A stretch of 64,000 nucleotides of DNA from Polytrichum commune. Its lineage: Eukaryota; Streptophyta; Polytrichopsida; Polytrichales; Polytrichaceae. The notes below the pieces were generated by a model. The model ran no database searches. It was given only the letters and a program-made list of their open reading frames with translations, and was not told the DNA's origin. This document shows positions 48,340-60,443 of this stretch, piece by piece. The position numbers and the translations under genes were made by a program. The stretch lies in assembly GCA_950295325.1 (NCBI GenBank), contig OX485808.1, positions 3,350,501-3,414,500 on the forward strand. The letters are read 5' to 3'. Each line of letters begins with the position of its first letter. Position 1 is the stretch's first letter.

Positions 48340-48560
48340 CCCTTGGGTAGAGCTTGAAAAACTTCACGTTGGATGAAGTCTCCAACTCCATCCACTTATG
48401 AATCTAGGATGAAAAATTTCAAACTCAATCCTTCATTAAAAGGACTTATGAAAGAGATGAAGCCAAGCAGGGGGATCAAACCCCAACCTCTTCTTTCCCA
48501 AAGGTTGAGCCGAGGGCACTAGCCATCAACTCCAAGCCCCTTTTGATGACCACCTTAGAA
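48340..48560 (-). mobile_element. tRNA-derived SINE-like element
   Basis: On the - strand a head of about 75 bases has a A-box-like TGGCTAGTGCCCTCGG (complement of about 48509-48525) and a B-box-like GGTTTGATCCC (about 48473-48484). This is a tRNA-type pol III promoter without the rest of a tRNA fold. A body of unrelated sequence follows, down to about 48340. A poly-A or short repeat tail and target duplication were not found. Confidence 0.5.
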
Positions 48561-49234
48561 ATGAAATGAATTTTAACCGGTTGTATGAGGGCATTTGTGT
48601 GGGATTTTGAAGGTTCCCAAAGGGTTCCCAAAGTTTCCAATGGAGTTCCCCTCAACCCTGAATTACTTAAACATAAATGGTTACAACACTCCATGGTTGC
48701 GCAATCGCCGGGTGCAGGTTAGGGGCTTTCACAACTACAGTCTCATCGTTTTCACTCTCAAAAACCGTCCTTCAATGTAGTATTCAATGATAAAAAAAAT
48801 CAAATATTCTAAATTACCGATGGTTGTCCATGTGCGTGGCCATGAACCATTTGACTTATAGAAGATGCAAACATGAAATATACAATAAAATATGGCAAAG
48901 AAAAAAATGGCATGACATAAGAAACCATGGGCAATTACAAAGCATCAAAGCAGATGGCCATTCAATATCATTGTGCATAATGGGTACATGCCCGCCTCTC
49001 ATATTTGAACAACCCTAATCCAAATCCATTAAACCCTATCCAAAGTGTAAATGTCAAAGTGATCTAATCATAAATAACTTTAACGCGATTTATCCATATA
49101 GGCCTACACCATAGTAAGCAGAGGCTAAAAAGACGTAAAACAGTAGGAATTTTATAAAAAATCTCATTCACACCGTCCTACCATCGGGGTAGGATCTTCT
49201 TCTACATAATGAGGGGCCCTAGCACTACACATTA
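48561..49234. other. Intergenic, no gene seen
   Basis: AT-rich. The last 60 bases contain a small hairpin TCCTACC/GGTAGGA (about 49175-49193) just before the retroelement reading frame and may be part of that element. Confidence 0.4.
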
Positions 49235-49750
49235 ATGAATGCAGGAATACATAATGACCAACCACAAGAAAATACAGTCCCATCATGGCTACTCTCATGT
49301 ACATGTAACTCCCAAAGATGTCACTGCAACGCTCGGCTCAAACCCGACATACTATGCATCATAGGCCACCCATATAACCACCCACCCCCAGAAACCCCCA
49401 CACCTAATATTACCATACAGTTCATAGAATTCACATACTGCAACGACAGATTCGCCACTGAAACCTTAGACAGAAAAATTATGAAATACCAACCACTCAT
49501 AGACAACATCTCCACAAAAGGTTGGAAGGTGGCCCCACTCATGGTACTAGTTGCAGGAGCAAGAGGCACAACATATATCCCCTCAATGAAAAACTTGGAA
49601 TCAACATTTACGCTCCCTATCACGAAAATCAAAAACACATTTAAACAAATTAATATAATTGCTACACAATACGCGCACTCCATACTTATACATAAACGAA
49701 GGTTAGAAAACCGACAAACTATTAATGATCTCCAAGACCCCCATAATTAA
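49235..49750 (+). pseudogene. 3' end of a non-LTR retroelement ORF: zinc-knuckle plus nuclease-like domain
   Basis: A 171-codon frame ends at TAA. It begins with a Cys cluster CTCNSQRCHC, then LKPDIL (a PD motif) and IEFTYCNDR. Next is KYQPLIDNISTKGWKVAPL, then MVLVAGARGT and a helical stretch with AHSILIHKRRLENRQ. Cys/His knuckle, PD and an acidic beta-strand in this order are what the restriction-like endonuclease at the C-terminus of some non-LTR retrotransposons looks like. Similar C-termini (EF.YC.D.., GA.GT.Y) occur in uncharacterised retroelement polyproteins. A stop lies just upstream of the ATG, and no reverse transcriptase precedes it, so this copy is 5' truncated. Codons favour C or A in third position, unlike its neighbours. 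Confidence 0.55.
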
Positions 49751-49990
49751 ACTTCATCACCTAAAGCAAATCCCTCACTCCTCCCACCAAAAACCCCAAA
49801 CAAAAAGCCACATACAACTCACCAGCTACCGAAAGTTAACACTGATTACTAAATATAGTGTCTACGTCCTGAAAGGGGCGAAGTAGTTTTACATCTAAAG
49901 CCAATGCCGTAAGGCTTGGCCTAGGATGTTCTACGAACAGACACTTTATTCACTCCGGCCTCCTTCAGGAGGCCGGAGTTCTTCTTCTTC
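49751..49990 (+). repeat. Structured 3' tail of the non-LTR retroelement
   Basis: Several hairpins lie in 130 nt after the stop. They are CCT-GAAA-GGG around 49868-49877 with flanking CTAC/GTAG; GCCAATGCC-GTAA-GGCTTGGC at 49900-49920; TGTTC-TAC-GAACA at 49927-49939; and a perfect 12-bp stem ACTCCGGCCTCC-TTCA-GGAGGCCGGAGT at 49952-49979. GTGTC near 49858 can pair with GACAC near 49940, enclosing the first three. A (TTC)n tract follows. Such a tail could be the template-recognition structure of the element's reverse transcriptase. Two loops fit GNRA. Confidence 0.6.
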
Positions 49991-52900
49991 TGAGGGGGCC
50001 TGAAAGTATTTAGAAGATGACATGTTCCCTAAGATCATGTATCACCTAGTTTAAGGGATAAGGGAGAACTACCCTATATACCGGGGACTCGGCGGGCTCA
50101 AGGTAACAAGACTTGGACTTGACTTGATTTATTCAAGAGTACAAATATGTTTTATTTCCAAATCCGTTTCGCCCTTTCTTACACGAGTTTATCAGTGGAA
50201 TTTACATAATGTTATGTGTAATCGAAGTCTTGAGGCCTCTTTTAAATACTCATGGGAACATTCAAAGGCCAAGGGCAACCGATATGGAACAAATTGCCTA
50301 ATTCTAACTCCTACCCTTCTAGGTCTAGAACCTAACCTAGGTCAAATAACTCTTTTGACTAACACAGAGGTTTTTTTAAATTAGATCACTACAAATAGAC
50401 TAAATTAAATTAAAAACATAAAATAATACTTATATATATATGAATAAATATTATAAAATATAAGTTTTAAAATAATATTAATAAAATATAGACTACGATT
50501 TGAATGGTCAACCTGGTTTTAGTTATTTAACTATGAAGGTTTTTAGGTTTTTAGGGTTCCGCCAACATATCATTGAGTGGGGTAAATATCTTAACTTAAG
50601 AACTTATTGCAAAAATATGTTAAGTTTAGAGTTTAAAAAATCCCCGGATCTAAGGCTCCAGTGTATGACAAATAGTCGAACTTAAGAACGAGGGGGTTTG
50701 TTTACCCTTCACGATGCGTTTTCTTTGTTGTTGAAGTAGAGTCGATTTCAAGTCGTAAGTAATTTCCTTGAAGCACTAACGTATAAATGTTGTTGGGTAA
50801 CCTCGGGCTCTTAGTTTTTTATAAAATAAAAGGCGGATTTGGTTAAAGCCTTGGTTGGTACTCTCGCGCAATGCGTATCTTGGAAGAAAAAAAATGCAAT
50901 ACAAGTAAAATAGGATATTTTTAAATGATTCCTTCTAAAAAATTATAATTACTGATAGGATGTATTAAAATAAAAATATTTATTATTATTTAAAAATACC
51001 ATACCTTATAATATTTTATGCAAAGTAAATAGTACCCTGATAAATAAGTCCTGAGCGCATGTGTGTGCAAAATATAAGAGGGAGTGAACCCCCTGGGTTA
51101 CCACGAAAATTTAAAAACAACATTGGAAATAAATCAAAATGACAGTTTCATGGAAAAAGAGTAGATTGGACTTTTCACCAATTCCTTGACGATATTCTAA
51201 ATCATTATTGGTACATGATATTATGCAAACAATTGAATTTGTAACCAAAATAATTATATATATATATATATATAAATGATCATTAACATGTTTTTTAAAG
51301 CAAGATTGATTCGAGATTCTTGCATTCTTTTGCTTTCTTGGCAAGGTGGCCCTACTATTGTAACCTCCAAAACAAAGGTCCATAAAAGATATTGGTTTTA
51401 CAACCCTAAGAAGGAGTGGGCCCCTTGCAAATGTCCCATGTCATGAAAGGCAACATCCACAAAACTACATGAAGGTTTTGAAAATGATGCACCTGGTCCT
51501 TGTGGAGGGTAGGATTATTAGGTATTGTAGCTCCTTAAAGGGTTGCTGGTGGGTTACATGACATACTCAAGATTGTTGAGCTTGGTTACAATATGTCTAG
51601 GGTGTAACCTAAGACCCTACAACAACCGACGTGTACGTTTGCGGATTCAAGAAAAAAACAAATGAAGAATTGGAGGATACTATTTGCCATCTATATGTTT
51701 TCATTATTAAGGAATCTTGGGTAATGATATTGTCCTCTATCACCTAGTGGTTGTACTTCTCTCTGTGCAAGGACCATGTAGTTTAGTTTTTAGTTATGAA
51801 AAAACCCATGGAAACACTTAGGGAACACTTAAAAAGTGTTTTTTTGGATCATCTAGGCGTCTTAGATAAGACTTATTAGGAAAAACACAAGATTATTTCA
51901 CTTTATTTCTAGCTTGAACTAACAATTAGCGTATGGATGAGAGGTAAAGACATTAAAATCCCTCGAGGTCGGTGCATATAATTGTAATGATCATTCACCT
52001 CACTCTAATTACCCAGTCAATAGCCTAGCAGTGACTTCATCTTAATTAGACCAAGTACGGTGCACAAGTATAGGTTTAATCATAATCAATTGTCTTGCAT
52101 GAAGTATTCCATTTTTGTTTCTTTACCAAAGCCAAGTGCATTTTGGTGTCGTCAATAGTCTTCTATTAATTACTTCCATTTTAGTGTAACTCAAAATCAC
52201 ACTGCAATCATCCTTTCATGATTTTGGGTCGTCTTTGATTATATATAATTTTAGTTACATTGTCCGACAATGATCTATTACCTGGTTTTGGCCAAGGTAA
52301 TCATAGTTCCCTTAATTGCAATCATAGGCCATACCACATATGTATCTCAACCTAATCTTGCATGGTTATTTATTTAATTGATTTGAAGTTGCTTCACATT
52401 TGTACTATCGTCTTGCAACTTCCTTTTATCATGATTTATTTGATTTTAATATCTCAAGAATATTGATTGGAATAAACATGGACCACCTCTTGATTACTGG
52501 CGGATTATTATTTCTCCATTTTAAGTTACTTTCTTTTGTTGTTCATTCCCTATGTAATCACTACTTACCGAAATGTCAACAATCGAGTTTTCTCAGCTGC
52601 CACCAATTCTTTTCTTTTCCCCTTAGCCAATGGTCTTGCACAATTACCCCTTCGCCTTCTCTAAAAGGTCAGAATGATTGAAACTAAACTGTTCACCAAC
52701 ATTAAGATCATAGCCTTTTACACCAGAATTTCAACATACAATTTCACAACAATCACCAAGGAATCTCTCCTTGCTGATTTCACAACTCAATTTATCGTCC
52801 AATTTCTACATTCAAGTAGAAGCTCCGCAATCCATAAATGCAATAACATTCCCCTAGATATAACTCAATTACCAAAAATGTCAAACTATTGCCTTGCGGA

Positions 52901-54100
52901 TAAGTATCACACTTAATTGCAACAACACACGGTCTGAGATTAATGACTCAAACTCAAAGTGGCTCTCAATTCAGGTAGTTGACAAAATATGATGTAAAAA
53001 TAAAGTGGTTTCAACCTTGCTCTCTAACCAAATCTCTCCCAAACTATGGTCATTCAATTCTTTCACAGTTGCAGTAATAATTAAATTACGTGATTTACTC
53101 AAACGGAAGCCTAAATTACTCTCAGCTCATAGCCCCATACACTATAATAGAATTATCCATACATGCTATACACTCAATCACGCTCGGGAATCCAAGTCTA
53201 ATTATCCCCAATACAACATGGCGTGACTTGGTTTTATATTGCAGAAAAAATCAATTCAACCTCAAGACAATTGCGTTTTTCACCTTACGCAACGGATTAC
53301 TCAATTCCCTTTCACCAGGGCCTAATATTGAATTACGTCGGCCTAGTCATTCCTCAAGTTTTTCTTTGTTCCAGACCGTAATTTTATCCACAAATATCCC
53401 TCACCAGACTATGGCCGTGACGTATTGCAATAATCAATCAATTCTTATTTAAGCAGTATGTCCAAACCGTATCTTGGACAAACAACAAAGGAATCACAAC
53501 ATGTTGACACTGCAATTTCACTGCAATTGTAAATTCAAAAAATTCAAATTAAGTTGTTTTGACTATCCACTTCAATCACTAAACTTCCGCAGACAATTGA
53601 CCAACAACTATGAATCACACACAGTTTCTTCAATTTACGAATAGTCATAGCATTTCATTTCAAAAAAATTAAAATCCAGCAAAGCTCCGGCATACATCAA
53701 AAACTAAAAATCGCCTCCTTCACCCTTAATTGCCTTACCTCTTATAGCCTGTCAATGCAATTTGTAGATATCAAGCAATGTGTTTCTTCCTATCAAGTTA
53801 TGGTCCTACCTACCCCTACTTTTTATCTCTCTAGACTATTGCATGTTCATATTGGCTTGAATCCACGATTCTGGTTCATCTTAGTCCCATTTACATTGAA
53901 TTTCAAATTTAACTAGAAAAACAAAGAAAAATTTACTATAGACCAAGAAGAACCTCAAGAGTGTATTGGACGTAGGAATGCTACATCCAAGTAAGGACAT
54001 GCCAAAATTTGTGGGCAATGAAGACGACATGGGAATGAGCTTGAAACGGAATAGGGATTTCCTCGACACTAGGTGATTGTCAACACAATTAGAACAATAT
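49991..54100. other. Intergenic, no gene seen
   Basis: AT-rich with an (AT)n microsatellite at about 51255-51275. Frames at 52400-53450 (+) are Ser/Thr/Ile-rich and unrecognisable. No transposon ends identified. Confidence 0.5.
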
Positions 54101-54109
54101 ATATATATC

Positions 54110-55110
54110 TACAAATTTTCATGGTTACAATATACATTTTGAGTTGTATCTTATGGTTACAAAGTGGTTACATGTACACAAAAAATAATCTTCTATACTT
54201 ACAGATACACCTTTAAAATGGCAACTATGGTTACATGTTGAAAATGGCACTCATGGTTATGTAATGAGCTCCTTCACAATAGTCAAATGAGTTACAAACT
54301 CTTATAAGGTAAATTCATGGTTATTGATAATTAGATTGTGTCCATACTTACATACCTACATTGTTTATGGTATAACTTGTATACCATTGTGTAGCATAGG
54401 CCTACACCTAATAATAATATTGAACATACTCATGCCAAAATACCAGTAAACACACTTGAACGCCAAGTGCCATGAGATGTCACTTATGGTGAAGTTCTTA
54501 ATCATAAATGACATTAGATACCTGTAGTCATAGACATGTTACACATTATACACAGTTCCATACATGGTCACAACATATTAATAGGTAATTGGTTTCAATG
54601 TATACGAACTCACTTAATTATTCATGGATAAACATATACAATTTTTTGGAGTTCTAGACATGACTACAAAATATAATTACATTTTTATGGTCACAATTTA
54701 CTATAAACACAGGATTATATATTATTGTTTTACACCTAACTTGAAACATACGGTGACAAGGTTACAATGTTACTATAAACATATGATTACATAAATACAC
54801 TTGACTATGAACCTACAGTTCCACCTTTTGGTTATACTTATGGTTATAGAGTCATTGACGACACACATGGTTACACATTCATGCAATGCATAGAAATGGT
54901 TACATATTCAAAAAATATATACAAATTATCACATATTCATACAATGTATTCAAATGGGATCAATGGTCCACAATGCAATGTACACCCCTGTTGAATGAGA
55001 AGGTTATATGATCTAAGACTGTGGTTGGTGTATATTGTGAAATTACAATGGATTACAAATACAACCAGATGTATATATTACACACTATGTCTAGCGCCCG
55101 TGTGAATCTT
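54110..55110. repeat. Region with dispersed GGTTACA motifs
   Basis: GGTTACA and near variants recur mostly on the + strand, without strict spacing. They merge to the right into a more regular degenerate array (55838-56280). The region is AT-rich and non-coding. Confidence 0.5.
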
Positions 55111-55239
55111 GGACTGATTGTTGACTAGACCCACGTCATACTCAACCCTTTTTGGGTACTCTTGTTGGATGTGGAGGTTTTAGGTTGAACGGTCTCCTCC
55201 ATATTTAAGCCCATGTATTCGTCCATTGCAATCCTATGT

Positions 55240-55490
55240 TGTGGTAAAGGTCATTGAGGAGGTGGTGCCTATGGAGGTGGTTGTGAAGGTGCCACACGTG
55301 GAGGGGGTTGTGGAGGTGGTGCACGTGGTGACCTTTCTAAACTACGATTAGCAATTTTGGATCCCTTGGTTGGTTCTTGTGTTGGTTGTAGTTGCAGTCT
55401 GGGTTTTACAACGATTTTCTTCTATTTAACACGTCATTATTGCCATCTAAACATTCACATTTGTAACCAAGACATCCTTTATACCCATAC
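55240..55490 (+). other. Gly-rich open stretch without a start codon
   Basis: An open frame of about 80 codons begins with a simple GGAGGTGGT-type repeat (reading GGGAYGGGCEGATRGGGC) and ends at a stop near 55509. It has no ATG and no splice context that I can support. Probably a simple-repeat expansion or a coding remnant. Confidence 0.3.
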
Positions 55491-55837
55491 TCTCCTCCGG
55501 AGTCCCTAGGCAAGGAATGAAAGGGGGGGTCGTAACTACGAATACTAATTACCCCCAGTTCATCTGCAAAATCCAATATGAGAGCAATTTGCATAGTTGG
55601 AATGGAATATGTGGGCCACCCAACCTACAAGATATAACAAATATGGCTATTGGTTACACACACCACTACCCACACCACAATAACAATCTAACCAACTCTC
55701 TCTAAGTTTGTTGTTGACTTCTATAATGGGAAGGATATTTGTGAAAAGCAACCCGACCAACATGCCTAACAGTCTAGTCGGCAAGCTCCGCATGTCTTGG
55801 GTCACTCCTAGGCATTGGAGGATTGTTACAATCCAAC

Positions 55838-56280
55838 GATGGTTATTTATTCACATATGGAGTTATAAGATTATATGGAAGGTTACATGCATGGGTTATA
55901 GATTTATATGGTCCATGGATGAAGGGAGCGATGGTTACAACATATGGTAGTTAATTGAAGATAGATGTATAAGGTTACATGCAGGGTTAGTGTATTAAGG
56001 GAAAGATGGTTACACGTTGTATTGGTTACAAGATTTATAAGGTTATATGCAAGGTTACATACATTAAGGATCGATGGTTACAATTGTTACATATGGATTT
56101 ATAAGATTACAAGATATATATGCTTACTTGCATTGGTTCATGCATAAAGGAATCATGGTTACACGATGCACCAATTACTTGGAGATGGATTTATAAGCCT
56201 ACATGCAAGGTTTATTGCAAGGCGGGAGTGATGGTTACCCAATGTACTAGTTACAAGTTTTATGATGGAAACGAACTAGG
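55838..56280. repeat. Degenerate minisatellite, units of about 68-92 bp
   Basis: Units start with (G)ATGGTTA(C), near 55838, 55930, 56005, 56073, 56154 and 56230. Most contain in order GATGGTTACA, a second GTTACAAG-like word, ATTTATAAG and (G)TTACATGCAAGG, then an A/G-rich spacer (AAGGGA). Unit length varies from 68 to 92 bp. It looks like an old tandem array. Confidence 0.65.
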
Positions 56281-57432
56281 TTACTTTACTCTTTGAAGGA
56301 TGTCCTCAATTCTGCACCTATACATTTACAGCACAATTAGCATAGTCTCGTAGGTTACAAATACACCAATACAATTATAAAACTGTTAACAATCCTCCAT
56401 ATGGAGGTCTGGTATGCATGCATACCAACACCATGATTTAGGTTTGGTTGCATAACGATGGTTACACATACATAAACGCTCTCAACACACAAAGATGTTG
56501 TAGAACAATTTCTTGTACATCACCTCTAGCTCCTTGTCCACCTAATTGCTTTGGAAAGTGGCAATACATGGTTAGGGCAAGTCTCATGCATGGACCCTTG
56601 CTTTGGACAAGACTCGCTTTGCTTTGTCCATCACTTTCACCATCTACTTCACTGTCCAAAACATTGTTGGGCATGAAGGTTACAATTTCTAAGGGAATTG
56701 TAACCACAGGTTTGTCCCACCGCGCATGTAGTTTCCGATGTGGGTAGCAGGTCCCTTAGAGTGGGTTTTGTTGGGCTTGCAACCATCTCCTCCTAAGGTT
56801 GTAACAGGGTGAACTGTTCCAAGTTAACCAGCTTGGTTAAGTTTTAGTCGCCCACACATTTTTGTAACTCTTTGTGAATTCACAAGGTCCGGGGCACCTT
56901 GAGGGAATATAGAAGCATCCGGCAGGTTCTGTGCTCAATTGCAATCCGCTGTGTAGTCATGGTACCCAATGAAATCGAATGAGCGCTGCGATCAAGGACT
57001 TTGCATCACTCTACGTCATGGAAGTCGGACATCGGTTCTTCAGAAGGTTGCTTAATTCAGATTAGTAGCCTTGCACAAGAGGATCCCTTCAGACAGATAA
57101 TATGTAGGTTCTCACGAAAGGGAGTGATTCAGTTTCAGACCTAAGAGGCATGCACTATCACCTCAGTCAGTAAACATGAGACGTAACGCATGGGTCGGTA
57201 CAAGTTGATGACGTTTGTGAGACAAAGTCGTATATATATGCATTTAATATGCAGGCCAAAGGTCACAAAATTTGGCAGTGCCTTGAAATTTACCTTGCAT
57301 TACACATTCACACTCACGACCACCAACATGATTCAAGCATAAGTAGCCTGACCGATGTAAGTCGTAGAGAGATCCACAAGTAAGACCTCTATCTCAGCAG
57401 GCAGAGATTCGAAATCTCATGAAGACGTGCTT
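56281..57432. other. Intergenic, 3' side of the DUF674 gene
   Basis: More GGTTACA-like words lie to about 56470; then mixed sequence with no recognisable gene. The last 100-200 bp probably include the 3' UTR of the - strand gene. Confidence 0.4.
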
Positions 57433-59104
57433 TTACGTTAGTTCCACACCAAAAGTATCCGAGAGAGGGGTCTCGGAACCCGATATCGCCGCCGCAAGTA
57501 TATTCAGAACCTGCAAGAAATAGACAAGAGTAGATCAATCTACGGCCGACGCCGAAATTGATTCCGGCATCCACGTGGGACCATTCAACATTTATTAAAT
57601 TTGTATACAAGCACACTACTGTAGCTAGGGCAACCAATAATTGGAATTCAATGTGTGTAAATTACTCACGTCTTTTCGGCAAATCTCCTTATTGATACTC
57701 AGCAGGTCGGAAAATTTCCTGACCTTCATCTTGCTAAGAACATCCATGACATTTATGGTTGATGTCGGCATGATCTCCAAATTGGTGCCCACAATATAAG
57801 TGACACCTTCCTTCAAATACCCTCCTTTAGGGTATTCATATGGAGAGTATCTTAAAGACTGACCACTAGCACCATAATAATTTGTGCAATTAGGACAGTG
57901 AGGCCTGCCGATCCGTTTCATAGAATGCTGATATGAGCCGATCCGATTAGCTGGGAGCTTTAGCACTTCAGATCCACAAACAGCACCCCACTCCGGTCTC
58001 GGCTCCGTGAGGAGAGTCTTCTTACCATTCAAAATCGAGTCCTGGAGGTTCTCCACACTTTTGTAGATATTATCCATCGCACCGAACTTTCTCTCCTTCA
58101 CACCTGACATATACCACACAAAATATGGGTTGATTGAGCAACTCACGGGGTGGAAACTATTTGTAACACTCGCAGTGTTACCCTCTTTAGAACTTGGTTT
58201 CGAGCTGCTAAACCATTTCTAAGGAGCTGTTCTTTGGAGCTGTTTTCTCATTATAAGCATATTTTTAAGACTATAATTCCTGAGAAATTTAATGAATTCT
58301 CATAGACGTGAGAATCAACACCTAGGGGGTCTGGATGGCGACCCCTGTTTTAAAAAATTGCTTCTTAAACCTGACATTTGAAGGTGCAATCCTTTTCTAC
58401 TACACACACAAATATTATCAATGAATTCCTCTCAATGACCTCATTCCAAGCATGTTTCTCTCTTTCTGGAAGAAGGGATCACTGATCCATTAGAACCCTT
58501 CGATTTGATTTCGAAGCAACTGTTCTTAAAGGGCGAGTTGCCACCCCGGGAAACAACCCTCAACATGCTGACAGTATATTCTGATCATTGTCTTGGCAAG
58601 CAAGACAGATATCTCAGTTTTAGGTCTGAATCGTCAATTTAGACCGCAAAATATTTCAATACCTATCAACAGCAATCAAGGAATTACTACCAAACCCAGA
58701 CGACAAAGGTTAGAAGAGGTTGAATTCACTAAACCTTCTGCGTTGAGCATTCCGATGATCGTCCCAACAGGGAGCACGAGGAAACTCAACAGAACATCCA
58801 CGAGGTTCTTCTCCGCCTCCAGGTAAATCATCTGGCCAGTGGACTTAGAGCGCAGGATTGTTACGTGAAAAGTGGTGCCTGCGTCATTCTTATTCACCTT
58901 CTCACCTGCACCCGACATACTTGTAACGTAGCTTTGCTGAAACTCATCACTCGAATCACCTGCACCAAGGTTAACGATTCTATCACCATGATACTTAGCG
59001 TTAATTCTCGATTGCATTGACGAAGTGGAACATGTCAAATGTGAAGCTGGAGAATCTGAGCACAAAGGAAGTAGGTGCATGTAAGAGCACATTAGAATCA
59101 CCAT
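57433..59104 (-). CDS. DUF674-family protein, three exons, 293 aa
   Basis: Exons on the - strand are 59104-58735, 58103-57670 and 57510-57433 (TAA). The total is 882 nt with matching phases (GAAG|GT..; AAAGAC|GTGAGT; TTGCAG|GTTCTG). Family features are the opening strand FHVTILRSKSTGQMIYLEAE (residues 79-98), then NLVDVLLSFLVLPVGTI and YKSVENLQDS. A CPNC knuckle lies at about 193-196. KEGVTYIVGTNLEIMPTST follows, and the short last exon gives VLNILAAAISGSETPLSDTF. DUF674 is a plant protein family of unknown function; no catalytic residues are known to me. Residues before about 75 are outside the conserved part. An alternative start at Met63 (58918) would give a 231-residue protein opening MSGAGEK, closer to the usual short family leader. 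The second half of the typical two-repeat DUF674 layout is short or missing here. Confidence 0.85.
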
Positions 59105-59256
59105 CCACGCAGTGACACAGACATCAAAACACCAACACGGAACTCACCCATTTGCTGCAAACTACACTCTGCTATACTGCATAGGATTGGAGGCATACAT
59201 GAGCTCGGCGACCGACCCAGAACTCAGGAATGCATGATCTTTGAGGAGAAGCCCTG

Positions 59257-59265
59257 CTCCTAAAT
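59257..59265. repeat. Target-site duplication, left (CTCCTAAAT)
   Basis: Nine bases before the fold-back element. The right copy is split: CTCCTA at 59865-59870 and (TA)AAT at 60444-60448, because another transposon inserted at its TA. Confidence 0.85.
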
Positions 59266-59864
59266 GCCCCGGGCTAGATCACATCTGCTCAGGGTTGGGC
59301 CCCAACCCGGGCACGCCTCCTCACTGCCCGGATGAAGCCCATGCTCCCTGCCCGCTCCGCCCAACTTCAAAAACTAAAATTATCTTTCCATTCTTGAAGG
59401 CCGTTTGTCCATATAACCCATATTGAGTGCACTTCATCTTCAAGGTTTAAAATCCAATCTACATGTTCACTTTCATTGAGAAAAAAATAAGCAACTGATT
59501 GGGATTTCATTTTCGAAGTGGAACCGTCAATAAAGCATGTTGTTAACTTGGAAGTCAAAAATATTACAAAACCCTCATTAGCACCGAGGTTGTAATTCTT
59601 GTGACTTACCATTGAACGGGTTTTTGTCATTCTGATTGAGTGTGATTTCTCAATGGAAGTGAACATGTAGATTGGATTTTGGACCTTGAAGATGAAGTGC
59701 ACTCAATATGGGTTATATGAACAAACGGCCTTCAAGAATGCAAGGACAATTTTAGTTTTCGAAGTCGGGCACAGTGGGTAGGGAGAATGAGGTTCATCCG
59801 GACACTGAAGGAGGCATGCCCGGGGTGGGGCCCAACCTTGGGCAGATGTGATCTAGCCTGGGGC
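59266..59864. mobile_element. Fold-back Mutator-like element, 599 bp
   Basis: The arms begin GCCCCGGGCTAGATCACATC and end with the inverse GATGTGATCTAGCCTGGGGC. They stay alignable over more than 200 bp, sharing the inner blocks (GTGAACATGTAGATTGGATT, GAATGCAAGGACAAT, AGTGCACT) with the elements at 6345-7805 and 11430-11903. The outer ends are GC-rich and differ from those copies. A 9-bp target duplication CTCCTAAAT is recovered once the adjacent element is removed. There is no transposase. It lies about 160 bp upstream of the DUF674 start. Confidence 0.88.
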
Positions 59865-59870
59865 CTCCTA

Positions 59871-60443
59871 CAGTCCACCCTCTATAAATGTTACACCTAT
59901 AAGTGTTAACCCTCTCTAAATGTTAACTTTCTTCTACTCCCCACATATTGCACACTATAAATGTTAAACGTGTTAACTGTTAACAAAATGGTACTCCCTT
60001 CTTTGTAAATTTGACTCTATAAATGTAAACGAATGAAATACAACCATAATATGGATGATAAAAACTACACATCCAGTTCATCTTATAGTGACTTGCAATC
60101 TAGTTTTGATACCATTAGAAGGTACATGGAATCACGTTCATATATGTGATGTGTCCAAGTATGTGGGTTTGTTGGTGCGGATTGAGAAATATTTGCAAGT
60201 TGTGCATGCAGATGAATCTCAGCAAAGAACCATTGATTCATACTTCACCCGTGATTTGTAAACTTGATATTGAATAAAGTTTTGATTGGGTTTGCAATTT
60301 TATGGATGGTATTCTCTCACAAGGACTCTTCACAATTGCTTATATTTATAAATGTGAAGATTTGTATATTGCTCAAAAAAGTAATTTTATAAATGTTAAC
60401 TTTGATCCACTCCCGAGGGTTCACATTTATAGAGGGTAGACTG
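59871..60443. mobile_element. Tigger/pogo-type Tc1/mariner element, 573 bp, decayed
   Basis: The ends CAGTCCACCCTCTATAAATG and (inverted) CAGTCTACCCTCTATAAATG differ by one base and are flanked by TA on both sides (59869-59870, 60444-60445). Inside, an open frame at 60055-60261 (+) ends HADESQQRTIDSYFTRDL. This resembles the tail of pogo/Tigger-class transposases (short charged stretch, then ITDFF/TIDSYF). The catalytic DDE core is absent, so this is an internally deleted, non-autonomous copy. It interrupts the right target duplication of the neighbouring fold-back element. Confidence 0.85.

Noticed and set aside
52400-53452. Several consecutive open frames on the + strand
   Set aside because: Composition is Ser/Thr/Ile-rich with no family motif. 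They look like chance frames in C/T-rich strand-biased sequence.
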